Assembly (NCBI RefSeq): GCF_019334345.1 | Contig: NZ_JAHWQX010000003.1 | Location: forward strand, 62,001-126,000 | Reading direction: 5' to 3' | Length of the DNA: 64,000 bases | Origin: Neohoeflea coraliihabitans | GTDB lineage: Bacteria; Pseudomonadota; Alphaproteobacteria; Rhizobiales; Rhizobiaceae | Shown here: one piece after another, positions 9,605-18,297 of the stretch | How the letters are laid out: each line of letters opens with the position of its first letter | Numbering within the stretch: the stretch's first letter is position 1 | The notes under the pieces: generated by a model | The model's input: only the letters and a program-made list of their open reading frames with translations | Database searches by the model: none | What the model was told of the DNA's origin: nothing | Position numbers and translations under genes: made by a program

Positions 9605-11221
9605 ATGAGCAAAGAGCGCATCTACCTGTTCGACACCACGTTGCGTGACGGGCAGCAGACACCGGGCATTGATTTCTCGCTGGAGGACAAGATTGCCATT
9701 TCCGCGATGCTCGACAGCTTTGGCATCGATTATGTCGAGGGCGGCTATCCGGGGGCCAATCCGACCGATACGGCCTTCTTTGCGGAGAAGCGCACGCAAA
9801 ATGCTGCCTTTGTCGCCTTTGGCATGACCAAGCGGGCCGGTGTTTCCGCTTCCAATGATCCGGGCTTGGCGGCGCTTCTGCAGGCGCCGAGCGATGCGGT
9901 CTGCCTGGTCGCCAAGTCCTGGGATTACCATGTCGAGGTGGCACTCGGCTGCAGCAATGCGGACAATCTCGAATGCATCCGCGCCTCGGTCGAAGCCGTC
10001 ACCGCCTGCGGCAAGGAGGCAATGGTCGATTGCGAACATTTTTTCGACGGCTACAAGGCCAACCGCGACTATGCCCTGGCCTGCGCCCGCACAGCCTATG
10101 AGGCCGGCGCGCGCTGGGTGGTGCTGTGCGACACCAATGGCGGGACGCAACCGGCGGAAGTCGCGGAGATCGTGGCGGCAGTGACGGCAGCCGGCATTCC
10201 GGGGGACCGGCTCGGCATTCACGCGCATGACGACACCGGGCAGGCGGTCAGCAATTCGCTGGCGGCGATCTCGGCGGGTGTGCGCCAGGTGCAGGGGACA
10301 TTGAATGGCATCGGCGAGCGGTGCGGCAATGCCAATCTCGTCACGCTGATCGCAACGCTGGTTCTCAAGCCGCCCTTTGCCACGGATTACGCCGTCGGCA
10401 TCGATGCGGGCAAGCTGACAGAACTGACCGGCCTGAGCCACGCTTTCGATGAATTGCTCAACCGCTCTCCGTCGGTGCAGGCGCCTTATGTCGGCGCGTC
10501 GGCCTTTGCCACCAAGGCCGGTATTCACGCCTCGGCGCTGCTCAAGGATCCGCGCACCTATGAGCACGTGCCGCCGGAAAGTGTCGGCAATTACCGCCGC
10601 GTGATGGTCTCGGACCAGGGCGGCAAGTCGAATTTCATCGATGTGTTGAAGCGGCGCGGCATTGCGGTGAGCAAGGATGATCCGCGGCTCGACCGGTTGA
10701 TCGCCGTGGTCAAGGAACGCGAGGCGTCCGGCTATGCCTATGAGGGGGCGGATGCAAGCTTCGAGCTGCTGGCGCAGCGCATGCTCGGGCGCGTACCGGA
10801 CTTCTTCACGGTCAACGGGTTCCGCGTGATGGTCGAGCGGCGCTTCAATTCCGCCGGTGAGTTGCGCACCGTCTCCGAGGCGGTGGTGAAGATCAATGTC
10901 GATGGCACCGACTACATGTCGGTGGCGGAAGGGCATGGACCGGTCAATGCGCTCGACATTGCGATGCGCAAGGATCTCGGTGCCTACCAGTCGGAGATCG
11001 AGGATCTCGAACTGGTCGACTACAAGGTGCGCATCCTGAATGGCGGCACCGAGGCGATCACCCGCGTGCTGGTGGAATCCACCGACCATTCCGGGGCGCG
11101 CTGGTGGACCGTCGGGGTTTCCGACAACATCATCGATGCGTCCTTCCAGGCGCTCAGTGACTCCATCGTCTACAAGCTGATGAAGAATCGCGACCTCGCC
11201 GGGCGCATCGCCGCCGAATAG
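9605..11221 (+). CDS. cimA: Citramalate synthase
   Basis: A 538-residue enzyme of the alpha-isopropylmalate synthase/HMG-CoA lyase superfamily. It condenses acetyl-CoA with pyruvate to citramalate, opening the threonine-independent route to 2-oxobutyrate and isoleucine. The TIM barrel begins with FDTTLRDG (Arg14-Asp15 catalytic) and has the metal-binding HAHDD; a C-terminal LeuA-like allosteric domain occupies about residues 385-530. The long linker with YEGADASFELL is typical of the CimA-type group, and the sequence is closer to that group than to LeuA or homocitrate synthase. It follows pip after 43 nt. Confidence 0.93.
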   Translation: MSKERIYLFDTTLRDGQQTPGIDFSLEDKIAISAMLDSFGIDYVEGGYPGANPTDTAFFAEKRTQNAAFVAFGMTKRAGVSASNDPGLAALLQAPSDAVCLVAKSWDYHVEVALGCSNADNLECIRASVEAVTACGKEAMVDCEHFFDGYKANRDYALACARTAYEAGARWVVLCDTNGGTQPAEVAEIVAAVTAAGIPGDRLGIHAHDDTGQAVSNSLAAISAGVRQVQGTLNGIGERCGNANLVTLIATLVLKPPFATDYAVGIDAGKLTELTGLSHAFDELLNRSPSVQAPYVGASAFATKAGIHASALLKDPRTYEHVPPESVGNYRRVMVSDQGGKSNFIDVLKRRGIAVSKDDPRLDRLIAVVKEREASGYAYEGADASFELLAQRMLGRVPDFFTVNGFRVMVERRFNSAGELRTVSEAVVKINVDGTDYMSVAEGHGPVNALDIAMRKDLGAYQSEIEDLELVDYKVRILNGGTEAITRVLVESTDHSGARWWTVGVSDNIIDASFQALSDSIVYKLMKNRDLAGRIAAE

Positions 11222-11362
11222 CGCCGTTCGCCGCACAGGGCTTTCAAGACCCGGCCGCGCTTTTCCCCGAATGCGGCGCGATCACCCGTTTGCAATGTGT
11301 AGCATGCAGGGATATGGCAAAGACCAGCGCCCCGAGGCGGCGCAGCAACCCGGAGCCGTGCC

Positions 11363-12328
11363 TTGCCGAGTGTCGAAAAGACCGCCCTTGCGCCGCTGCC
11401 CGCGCAGATGCCGCCGGAGGATCAGCCGCGCGGCATCGTCCTGGCCCTCATCGCCTATGTCATCTGGGGTCTTCTGGCCGTCTACATGAAAGCCGTGGCG
11501 CATATTCCGGTGCTCGAAGTGCTGGCGCATCGTGCTTTGTGGTCGGTGCCGCTGACCGCGGCCTTTCTATTGTGGCTCGGGCGCACGCGTGATGTCAGGG
11601 CGGCATTGCGAACGCCGAAGTCCCTGGCGATGGCGGCGTTGACGGCCAGTCTGGTGACGGTCAACTGGGGTGTTTATGTCTGGGCGATCAGCGTCGATCG
11701 GGCGGTCGAGACGGCGCTCGGCTACTACATCAATCCGCTGTTCTCGATCTTTCTGGCGGCCGTGCTCTTGCGTGAAAAGCTCGATCGGCTGCAAGTCGGG
11801 GCCATCGCCATCGCGGTGGTCGCGGTTGCGGTGATGGCGTGGGAAATGGGCGGCGTGCCGTGGATCTCGCTCACGCTGGCATTGAGCTGGGGCTTTTACG
11901 CCTTCTTCCGCAAGACCCTGCCGATCGGCCCGACACAGGGGTTCTTTCTCGAAATCCTGCTGCTTTCGGTTCCGGCGCTGATCTATGTCAGCTGGCAGGC
12001 AGCACATGGGGCGGGGCATTTCGGACCGACCGGCGCCAGGGATGTGCTGCTGCTGCTCGGCTGCGGGCTGGTGACGGCGGTGCCTTTATTGTTCTATGCG
12101 CATGGTGCCAAGCTGATCCGGCTGTCGACCATCGGCATCATGCAATATATCGCGCCGACACTGATCTTTCTGATCGCCATATTCGTCTTTCGCGAGCCGT
12201 TCGGTCTCGAGAAGCTGATGGCCTTTGTGCTGATCTGGACGGCTCTGGCGCTGTATTCGGTCTCGCTGTTGCGCCAGCACCGGGCGCGTCACCGGGATCA
12301 GGCCGCGCCGCTCACATCCGGGCAATAA
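11363..12328 (+). CDS. rarD: RarD-type EamA transporter
   Basis: A 321-residue inner-membrane protein with about ten membrane segments in two EamA repeats. The first region GIVLALIAYVIWGLLAVYMK and the following VLEVLAHRALWSVP are typical of RarD (chloramphenicol-sensitive protein). The transported substrate is unknown. I show the TTG at 11363; an internal ATG at 11405 (MPPEDQPRGI) is an alternative. Its 3' end overlaps the converging LOG-family gene by 17 nt, a compact tail-to-tail arrangement. Confidence 0.88.
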   Translation: MPSVEKTALAPLPAQMPPEDQPRGIVLALIAYVIWGLLAVYMKAVAHIPVLEVLAHRALWSVPLTAAFLLWLGRTRDVRAALRTPKSLAMAALTASLVTVNWGVYVWAISVDRAVETALGYYINPLFSIFLAAVLLREKLDRLQVGAIAIAVVAVAVMAWEMGGVPWISLTLALSWGFYAFFRKTLPIGPTQGFFLEILLLSVPALIYVSWQAAHGAGHFGPTGARDVLLLLGCGLVTAVPLLFYAHGAKLIRLSTIGIMQYIAPTLIFLIAIFVFREPFGLEKLMAFVLIWTALALYSVSLLRQHRARHRDQAAPLTSGQ

Positions 12329-12926
12329 CGTCCGAATCGGCCTCCTCGCGCGGCGTTGCCGCGGTCAGGATGGCGGGAAGTATGGCGTGCGGATCAGAGA
12401 CGACGAGCGGGCGGACGCGCTCGGCGGTGTGGATGAATCCCTGGTTTGTCATGTGGTCGATCAGGCTTTTCAAGGGCGCCCAGAAACCATCGATATCCGC
12501 AAGGACGATGGGTTTGGCGTGCCGCCCGAGTTGCGCCCAGGTCATGATCTCGATCAGTTCCTCGAGCGTGCCGATGCCACCGGGCAGCGCAACGAAGGCG
12601 TCGGATTTCTCGAACATGAGATGTTTGCGCTCATGCATGTCGCGCGTGATGTGCAGGGCGTTCAGCCGTTCGAGCGACTCGTGGCTGGCCTCCTTGTCCA
12701 TGAGAAATTCCGGAATGATGCCAGTGACATGGCCATGGCCTTCAAGCACCGCGTCGGCAATGGTGCCCATGATGCCGCATGTGCCGCCGCCGTACACGAG
12801 ACCGATGCCGCGTTCGGCCATGGCAGCGCCAAGAATTCTGGCGGCATCGCGATAGGCGGGATTGAGACCGGGCTGTGAGCCGCAATAGATGCAGATGGTC
12901 CGGATGGGGGAGAAAGATCTGTTCAT
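12312..12926 (-). CDS. LOG-family phosphoribohydrolase
   Basis: A 204-residue TIGR00730 (LOG) protein. The family cleaves nucleoside 5'-monophosphates, cytokinin ribotides among them, to free base and ribose 5-phosphate. The Rossmann-like nucleotide motif GGGTCGIMG and the signature PGGIGTLEE (115-123) are intact, with Arg100-Lys101 in MHERKHLM. In bacteria without plant hosts the substrate is probably AMP-like; no genes for cytokinin synthesis are nearby. It diverges from the LysM gene, with 178 bp between the starts. Confidence 0.9.
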   Translation of the reverse strand: MNRSFSPIRTICIYCGSQPGLNPAYRDAARILGAAMAERGIGLVYGGGTCGIMGTIADAVLEGHGHVTGIIPEFLMDKEASHESLERLNALHITRDMHERKHLMFEKSDAFVALPGGIGTLEELIEIMTWAQLGRHAKPIVLADIDGFWAPLKSLIDHMTNQGFIHTAERVRPLVVSDPHAILPAILTAATPREEADSDVIARM

Positions 12927-12970
12927 AGCCGGACAGAACAGCAGTTGATCAGCAGCGTCAAGCCAGGAAT

Positions 12971-13009
12971 GGCGTTAAGGATAGTGCAGCATGCAACCGG
13001 GCGTTAAGG
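12971..13009. repeat. Direct repeat in the LOG/LysM divergent gap
   Basis: The decamer GGCGTTAAGG occurs at 12971-12980 and again at 13000-13009, 29 bp apart start to start, in the gap between the two divergent start codons. The spacing is near three helical turns, so it could be a paired regulator site. No known motif is claimed. Confidence 0.35.
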
Positions 13010-13104
13010 CGTTGAATCCTTGTGCGTCCGCCCTAAAAAGTCTAGCGTTTCGCGAAAGATAAGGGCGATACGCCTTCAATGCGGTCCATCCGCCGGAGAT
13101 ACCG

Positions 13105-15897
13105 ATGCTGAAAGGCAGACTGTTCTACATCATCTATTTTGCCCTCGCCGTGCTCGTTGCGGCCGCCGGCTTTTACGCCATACCGAAGCTGGTCGATCTT
13201 GACGGCGAGACGCAACGAACCGCGACCTCGACATCCCCTGGCACATCCACTGGTACCTCCACTGGTACATCCACTGGGGAGCCGGGAGAGGGCGCTTCAG
13301 ATGCCGATGACGCGGACAGCGTGGTGGCGGATGCTGACTCGGCGGCCGAGAGCGACGACGCATCGGACGAGATTGCCGCCGCTGAGGATGACGAACTGGC
13401 TGAGCCGGGCGAGACTGCTGACGCGCAGAACAGCGACGAGGCCGCCGAGCCTGAGGAGCAGCAGCAAGCCGCCGCGGACGCAGCGGCTGACGCCGATGAA
13501 GCTTCGGAGGAAGCACAAAGCGCGGCAGCGCTGGCGGTGCCCGGGTTCGATCTGCTGCGGGTGGAGCCGGACGGCTCGACGGTGATTGCCGGCACGGCGT
13601 CTCCGGAGACCCTGCTCGAAATTTACAGCGGCGAGGAGATGATCGCATCGACCGAGGTGGGGCCGAGCGGAGATTTCGCGGCGGTGCTGGATGAACCGTT
13701 GCCGCCCGGTGATTATGCCCTGCGGCTGCGCAGTTCGACGCCGGACGGGCGGACGGTCAATTCCGAAGATGTGGCGACCGTGAGCGTGCCGGACAGCGCT
13801 GACGGGGAATTGCTGGCCATGGTCGGCAAGCCGGGTGAACCGAGCCGCATCATCTCACGGCCGGTCGCACCGGTCACGCCGGTGGCCCCCGCAGAGCCGC
13901 CGGTGGCGGTTCTGGTGCCAGCTGATGATGCCGAGCCTTCAGAGGATGCGGCACCGGCGGAACCACCCGTGGCGGTTCTCGTGCCGGCAGAGGATGCGGA
14001 GAGCGAGGCAGAAGTTTCGACCGATGCGCAGGGCGCTGACGCCAGTTCTGAGGGCGAGATTGCAGCCGCAGCACCATCGGACGAGGGCGTTGATGTTGCC
14101 GATAGCTCCGCGGCCGACATGGCGGAGGGGACGACCGGCCCCGAAGCGGCGCCTGAGGCGGATGCCGAGACGGATGCGAGCGGCGCTTCTGAGACCGACA
14201 CAGCGCAGGCGTCAAGCGAGGCCGCTGTAGGGGAAAGCGAGGCGGCGGATGCGGCGACATCCGGGGCCCCCGGGTCTGTGGAAGGGGATGAGGCGCAGGA
14301 GACCACCGAAATGGCCAGCGCGCCACCGGTGCCCGCCGAGACCCCGGCCGCGCCGGATGCTGCTGCGCCAGCGGCGCTGGTGCATGTGGATGCGATCGAG
14401 ATCGAGGAGGACATGCTGTTCATCGCAGGCGCCGCACCAAAGGGTCTGTCGGTGCGCATTCTGGCGGACGGCGAGGCGATCGGCACGGTCACGGCCGACG
14501 AGAAGGGTCGTTTCATTCTTGAAACGCGCACGGATCTGGCAGTCGGCGATCATAAGATCGCCGCGGAATTGCTGAACCCGGACGGCGGCGCTGTCGTCAT
14601 GCGTTCGCTGGTGCCGTTTCATCGTCCGGAGGGCGACCGGCTGGCCGCCGTTGCAACGCCGCCGGCGGTTCAGCCGGCCGCGCCTGCCGCCGACCAACCG
14701 GCTCCCGATGCGATGAAAAACGGACCGGCTGACACTGCGCTTGCCGATGCCGACACCGATACTGCCAGTTCCGCCGATGCGGTTGCACAGGCGGCCGGCG
14801 AGGCGATGGTCGGTGCCGCAGCGGGAGAAGAGGGCGCGACGCGCGAAGGGGAGGAAGAAGGCTCGCTCGATGTGGCGAAGGCCGATGTCACGACGCCGGC
14901 GCCGGATGCGACCGCAGATACGGGGGTTGCCCCGGAGGCTGGAGAGGCGGCCGGCTCGGACGCGCCGACCGCGGCCGGTGCAACGGACCCTTCCGGTGCT
15001 GAACAGGCCACGGACGTGGCAGCTGGGAGCGATGGTTCACAACCCTCCTCCGAGCCAGCCGAGATCGCGGCAGCAGAGACATCCGATGCTCCGGCGGAAA
15101 CTGTCGCCGCTGATGATGCAGGCTCGGACAGGGCGGATGCACCAACCGAGACCGAACAGGCGGAGACCGAACAGGCCGAGACCAAAGAGGCCGAGATCGC
15201 AGTTGCACCCGAGACACCGCAGACAGGGGTCGCGGATGTCGATGGCGCAGGCACCGAGCCTGAGGTGTCAGACACTTCTGCGCTGACTGCCGCGCAAGAC
15301 ACGGACACGACCGGCGCAGGCGCATCGGATGCGGTCGAAGCAAGTGATGCCGGAGAAACCGCGCAGGCCGAAGTGGCGGCTGCCGGCGAAACAGAGCCAA
15401 CCGATGATGCGGCTGATTCGGCGCGGGAGACAGCGGACGGCGCAATGGAGGAAACGGCAGCGGAGGAGGCGACAAGCGAATCGGCAGCCGCGGCATCCGA
15501 TGCCATGGCGCCAGCAGCTGCGGACACTTCTGCCGATCGCGCCGATGCGGTGACGACGGCAGACGAAGATGCCGCTTCGGAGCCGGCGGAAATGACACAG
15601 CAGGAGGCGGACACCGAAACCGCTGCCGCCGAACCGCCGACGATCGAGCAGGCGCCTCTGACGCCCACCGAGGGGTCGGTGATCATCCGGCGCGGCGATA
15701 CGCTGTGGCAGATCTCGCGGCGCACTTATGGGCGCGGGGTGCGCTACACGACGATCTATCTGGCCAACGAGCAGCAGATCGTTGATCCGAACTTCATCTC
15801 GCCCGGCCAGATTTTCTCGGTGCCGGAAGCGCCGCTGGACAATGCCGAAGCCCTGCACAAGGAGCTGCTGAAAAAACGGCGCGGCGAGTACAAGTGA
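13105..15897 (+). CDS. Large acidic LysM-domain envelope protein
   Basis: 930 residues. A single N-terminal membrane segment (about 5-25, LFYIIYFALAVLVAAAG) should anchor it with the rest outside. Long Ala/Glu/Asp/Thr-rich low-complexity stretches separate two similar Ig-like modules, about 145-229 (FDLLRVEPDGSTVIAGTASP) and 423-510 (DAIEIEEDMLFIAGAAPKG). A LysM peptidoglycan-binding domain ends it, about 856-910 (VIIRRGDTLWQISRRTYGRG). Internal repeats include GTST x3, TEQAE-type x3 and a doubled EPPVAVLVPA block. It probably spans the periplasm from membrane to peptidoglycan. SD GGAGA precedes the ATG. It lies just before arsR and the Atm1-like exporter. Confidence 0.85.
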   Translation: MLKGRLFYIIYFALAVLVAAAGFYAIPKLVDLDGETQRTATSTSPGTSTGTSTGTSTGEPGEGASDADDADSVVADADSAAESDDASDEIAAAEDDELAEPGETADAQNSDEAAEPEEQQQAAADAAADADEASEEAQSAAALAVPGFDLLRVEPDGSTVIAGTASPETLLEIYSGEEMIASTEVGPSGDFAAVLDEPLPPGDYALRLRSSTPDGRTVNSEDVATVSVPDSADGELLAMVGKPGEPSRIISRPVAPVTPVAPAEPPVAVLVPADDAEPSEDAAPAEPPVAVLVPAEDAESEAEVSTDAQGADASSEGEIAAAAPSDEGVDVADSSAADMAEGTTGPEAAPEADAETDASGASETDTAQASSEAAVGESEAADAATSGAPGSVEGDEAQETTEMASAPPVPAETPAAPDAAAPAALVHVDAIEIEEDMLFIAGAAPKGLSVRILADGEAIGTVTADEKGRFILETRTDLAVGDHKIAAELLNPDGGAVVMRSLVPFHRPEGDRLAAVATPPAVQPAAPAADQPAPDAMKNGPADTALADADTDTASSADAVAQAAGEAMVGAAAGEEGATREGEEEGSLDVAKADVTTPAPDATADTGVAPEAGEAAGSDAPTAAGATDPSGAEQATDVAAGSDGSQPSSEPAEIAAAETSDAPAETVAADDAGSDRADAPTETEQAETEQAETKEAEIAVAPETPQTGVADVDGAGTEPEVSDTSALTAAQDTDTTGAGASDAVEASDAGETAQAEVAAAGETEPTDDAADSARETADGAMEETAAEEATSESAAAASDAMAPAAADTSADRADAVTTADEDAASEPAEMTQQEADTETAAAEPPTIEQAPLTPTEGSVIIRRGDTLWQISRRTYGRGVRYTTIYLANEQQIVDPNFISPGQIFSVPEAPLDNAEALHKELLKKRRGEYK
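13240..13275 (+). repeat. 12-bp tandem repeat in the LysM gene
   Basis: Three near-identical 12-bp units (ggcacatccact, ggtacctccact, ggtacatccact) encode Gly-Thr-Ser-Thr three times just after the membrane anchor. Unit gain or loss would keep the reading frame. Confidence 0.85.
15151..15195 (+). repeat. 15-bp tandem repeat in the LysM gene
   Basis: Three 15-bp units starting accgaacaggcggag encode TEQAE, TEQAE and TKEAE in the acidic linker. The first two differ by one base, so duplication is recent. Confidence 0.8.
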
Positions 15898-15907
15898 TTG
15901 ACGAGGT

Positions 15908-15944
15908 AACTTTCATCGTATATCGCCGATAAACGATGAAAGTT
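15908..15944. promoter_or_regulatory. 37-bp palindromic operator over the arsR start
   Basis: AACTTTCATCG (15908-15918) pairs exactly with CGATGAAAGTT (15934-15944), and an inner TATCGCCGATA (15921-15931) has the same centre, 15926. Across all 37 bp only one base pair (15920/15932) breaks the symmetry. The arsR ATG (15936-15938) lies inside the right arm. ArsR-family dimers bind such dyads, so this is very probably the autoregulatory operator; binding would block initiation directly. Confidence 0.8.
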
Positions 15945-16346
15945 GCCGACCCTTCTTCATGCTGCGATGACGATCGGGTGCTGGCGCGCCAGATGGCGGC
16001 CCTGTCGCACCCGGTGCGCCTGCAATTGCTGCGCTGTCTGGCGGCGCGCGATGCCTGTTGTGTCAAGGATCTGGTCTGCCGGCTGGATCTCGCTCAATCG
16101 ACGGTCTCGCAGCATGTGCGCGTGCTTCTCGATGCCGGGCTGGTGCGCTACAAGGCCGAGCGGCAATCCTCACGCTACAGTCTCGACGGTGCCGGGCTGC
16201 AAGCGGCCACCGCGGCGCTGGGCTCCCTTGTGTCCAGCCTGAACACCGCGCGCAGCGATGCCGCATCGTCGCCACCGGCCTGTCCGGACAGCGTGATTGC
16301 GGCGGCAGGCGAAGAACCGGCAGAACCCGTTCACAGGACAAATTGA
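15936..16346 (+). CDS. ArsR-family metalloregulator-like repressor
   Basis: A 136-residue winged-helix repressor. The recognition region LDLAQSTVSQHVRVLLDAGLV is clear. Seven Cys are present: 9, 10, 34, 41, 42, 48 and 116. The segment DACCVKDLVCRLD aligns with the arsenite site ELCVCDLC of E. coli ArsR, but only one of the three Cys falls in the same column; the others are shifted. A thiol-based sensor of a soft metal or metalloid is therefore likely, but of altered geometry. The start lies inside a palindromic operator and has no SD, so the mRNA may be leaderless. An internal ATG at 15993 would lose Cys9-Cys10. Its stop is 1 nt from the exporter start. Confidence 0.85.
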   Translation: MKVADPSSCCDDDRVLARQMAALSHPVRLQLLRCLAARDACCVKDLVCRLDLAQSTVSQHVRVLLDAGLVRYKAERQSSRYSLDGAGLQAATAALGSLVSSLNTARSDAASSPPACPDSVIAAAGEEPAEPVHRTN

Positions 16347-16347
16347 C

Positions 16348-18297
16348 TTGGCTCGTAAAACCGTAAGCGCCGACAGCGGGAACTCGCTGTCGACCGTGAT
16401 CAATCTGTGGCCTTATATGTGGCCTTCCGACCGACCCGACCTGAAAAGACGGGTGGCCTGGGCCTTCCTGTTCCTGGTGATCGCCAAGGTCATTCTCATT
16501 CTCGTTCCCTATTTCTACAAATGGGCGACCGACGCCCTGAACGGCGGAACGGCGGCGAGCGAGTGGTTGCCCGCGATGCTGGTGGCGCCGGTGATGCTGG
16601 TCATCGCCTATAACGGCATGCGCATCAGCCAGCAGGGGTTCAACCAGTTGCGCGACGCGTTGTTTGCCCGGGTCGGGCAACACGCGGTGCGGCAACTGGC
16701 GCACAAGACTTTCGTGCACATTCACCAGCTGTCGCTGCGGTTTCATCTCGAGCGGCGCACCGGCGGCCTGTCGCGGATCATCGAGCGCGGCACCAAGGGC
16801 ATCGAGACGATTGTCCGCTTCACCATCCTGTCGACGCTGCCGACGCTGCTGGAATTTGCCCTGACCGCCCTGATCTTCGCGATCGCCTATGGCTGGAGCT
16901 ATCTGACGGTGACGGCGATCACGGTGGCGCTGTATATCTGGTTCACCGTCAAGGCGAGTGACTGGCGGATTGCCATCCGCCGGGCGATGAACAATTCCGA
17001 TACCGACGCCAACACCAAGGCGGTGGATTCGCTGCTCAACTACGAGACGGTGAAATATTTCGGCAATGAGGACATGGAAGCGCGGCGCTTTGATGCCTCG
17101 ATGGCCGGCTATGAGAAGGCCGCGACGCAGGTGTGGACATCGCTCGGCTGGCTCAATTTCGGTCAGACGCTGATCTTCGGCTGCGGCATGGCGGCCATGA
17201 TGATCATGTCGGCGCTGGCGGTACAGCGCGGCGATCAGACGATCGGCGATTTCGTCTTCATCAATGCGATGCTGATGCAGCTCTCGATCCCGCTGAATTT
17301 CATCGGTTCGGTGTACCGCGAAATCCGCCAGGGCCTGGCCGATATCGAGCAGATGTTCGCCCTGCTTGACGTGCATCCGGAGGTCAAGGATGCCCCGGAT
17401 GCGAAGGCGCTGGAGGTCACGGATGGCGTGATCCGCTTCGAGGATGTGCATTTTTCCTACGATGCGGCCCGGCCCATCCTGAAGGGCATCTCGTTCGAGG
17501 TGCCGGCCGGCAAGACGGTGGCGATCGTCGGCCCTTCCGGCGCCGGCAAGTCGACCATCTCGCGGCTGCTCTATCGCTTCTACGACATCGATCGGGGGCG
17601 CATCAGCATCGATGGCCAGGACATCCGCGAAGTCACGCAGGCCAGTCTGCGCGGCAAGATCGGCATGGTGCCGCAGGACACCGTGCTGTTCAACGATACG
17701 GTGGGCTACAACATCCGCTATGGCCGCATTGGCGCCAGCGACGAGGAGGTGGCGCGCGCCGCGGAGATGGCACAGATCGGCCCGTTCATCGAGAAGTTGC
17801 CCGAGGGCCTTAACACCATGGTCGGGGAACGCGGATTGAAGCTGTCGGGCGGCGAAAAACAGCGCGTGGCGATTGCCCGGACAATCCTCAAGGCGCCACC
17901 GATCCTGATCCTCGACGAGGCCACCTCGGCGCTCGACACGGCGACGGAGCAGGAAATCCAGGCGTCCCTTGATTATGTCTCGAAGGGCAGGACGACGCTG
18001 GTCATCGCGCACCGTCTGTCGACGGTGATCAATGCCGACGAGATCATCGTGCTGCGCGATGGGGTGATCAAGGAGCGCGGGCGCCACGACGCGCTATTGG
18101 CGCAGGGTGGCCTCTACGCCTCGATGTGGACGCGTCAGCGCGAGGCCACCGAGGCGGAAGAGCAGCTCAAGCGGATGCGCGAACAGGACGAGTTCGGCCT
18201 GTTCGAACGGCGCCGCGCCGGAGAGATGGCGCCGGACCAACCGGGCGATGACGCCAGGGATGCGAGCGACGAGGACGATTCCGGCAGCGGCCGGTGA
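16348..18297 (+). CDS. Atm1-type ABC exporter (permease-ATPase)
   Basis: 649 residues from a TTG start (LARKTVSADSG) with SD AGGA nine nt upstream, directly after the arsR stop; a longer TTG frame from 16297 is less likely. A six-helix ABC exporter domain is followed by an ATPase: Walker A GPSGAGKST at 395-403, signature LSGGEKQRVA from 499, Walker B ILILDEATSALD. The sequence resembles the mitochondrial Atm1/HMT1 group; bacterial members export glutathione-linked metals or related thiol compounds. Coupling to a Cys-rich ArsR supports metal or thiol stress export. Substrate unproven. Confidence 0.9.
   Translation: MARKTVSADSGNSLSTVINLWPYMWPSDRPDLKRRVAWAFLFLVIAKVILILVPYFYKWATDALNGGTAASEWLPAMLVAPVMLVIAYNGMRISQQGFNQLRDALFARVGQHAVRQLAHKTFVHIHQLSLRFHLERRTGGLSRIIERGTKGIETIVRFTILSTLPTLLEFALTALIFAIAYGWSYLTVTAITVALYIWFTVKASDWRIAIRRAMNNSDTDANTKAVDSLLNYETVKYFGNEDMEARRFDASMAGYEKAATQVWTSLGWLNFGQTLIFGCGMAAMMIMSALAVQRGDQTIGDFVFINAMLMQLSIPLNFIGSVYREIRQGLADIEQMFALLDVHPEVKDAPDAKALEVTDGVIRFEDVHFSYDAARPILKGISFEVPAGKTVAIVGPSGAGKSTISRLLYRFYDIDRGRISIDGQDIREVTQASLRGKIGMVPQDTVLFNDTVGYNIRYGRIGASDEEVARAAEMAQIGPFIEKLPEGLNTMVGERGLKLSGGEKQRVAIARTILKAPPILILDEATSALDTATEQEIQASLDYVSKGRTTLVIAHRLSTVINADEIIVLRDGVIKERGRHDALLAQGGLYASMWTRQREATEAEEQLKRMREQDEFGLFERRRAGEMAPDQPGDDARDASDEDDSGSGR

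Noticed and set aside
11222-11362. Possible terminator after cimA
   Set aside because: GC-rich pieces look complementary at first, but I could not pair more than four bases and there is no T tract.
14670-15725. 351-codon Ser/Ala-rich minus-strand frame inside the LysM gene
   Set aside because: It is the antisense of the Ala/Glu/Asp repeats, which reads as Ser/Ala; no start signal.
16063-18087. 674-codon open frame on the minus strand across the ABC exporter
   Set aside because: Shadow of the exporter; composition (His, Arg, Gln) is not protein-like and no SD or motif is present.
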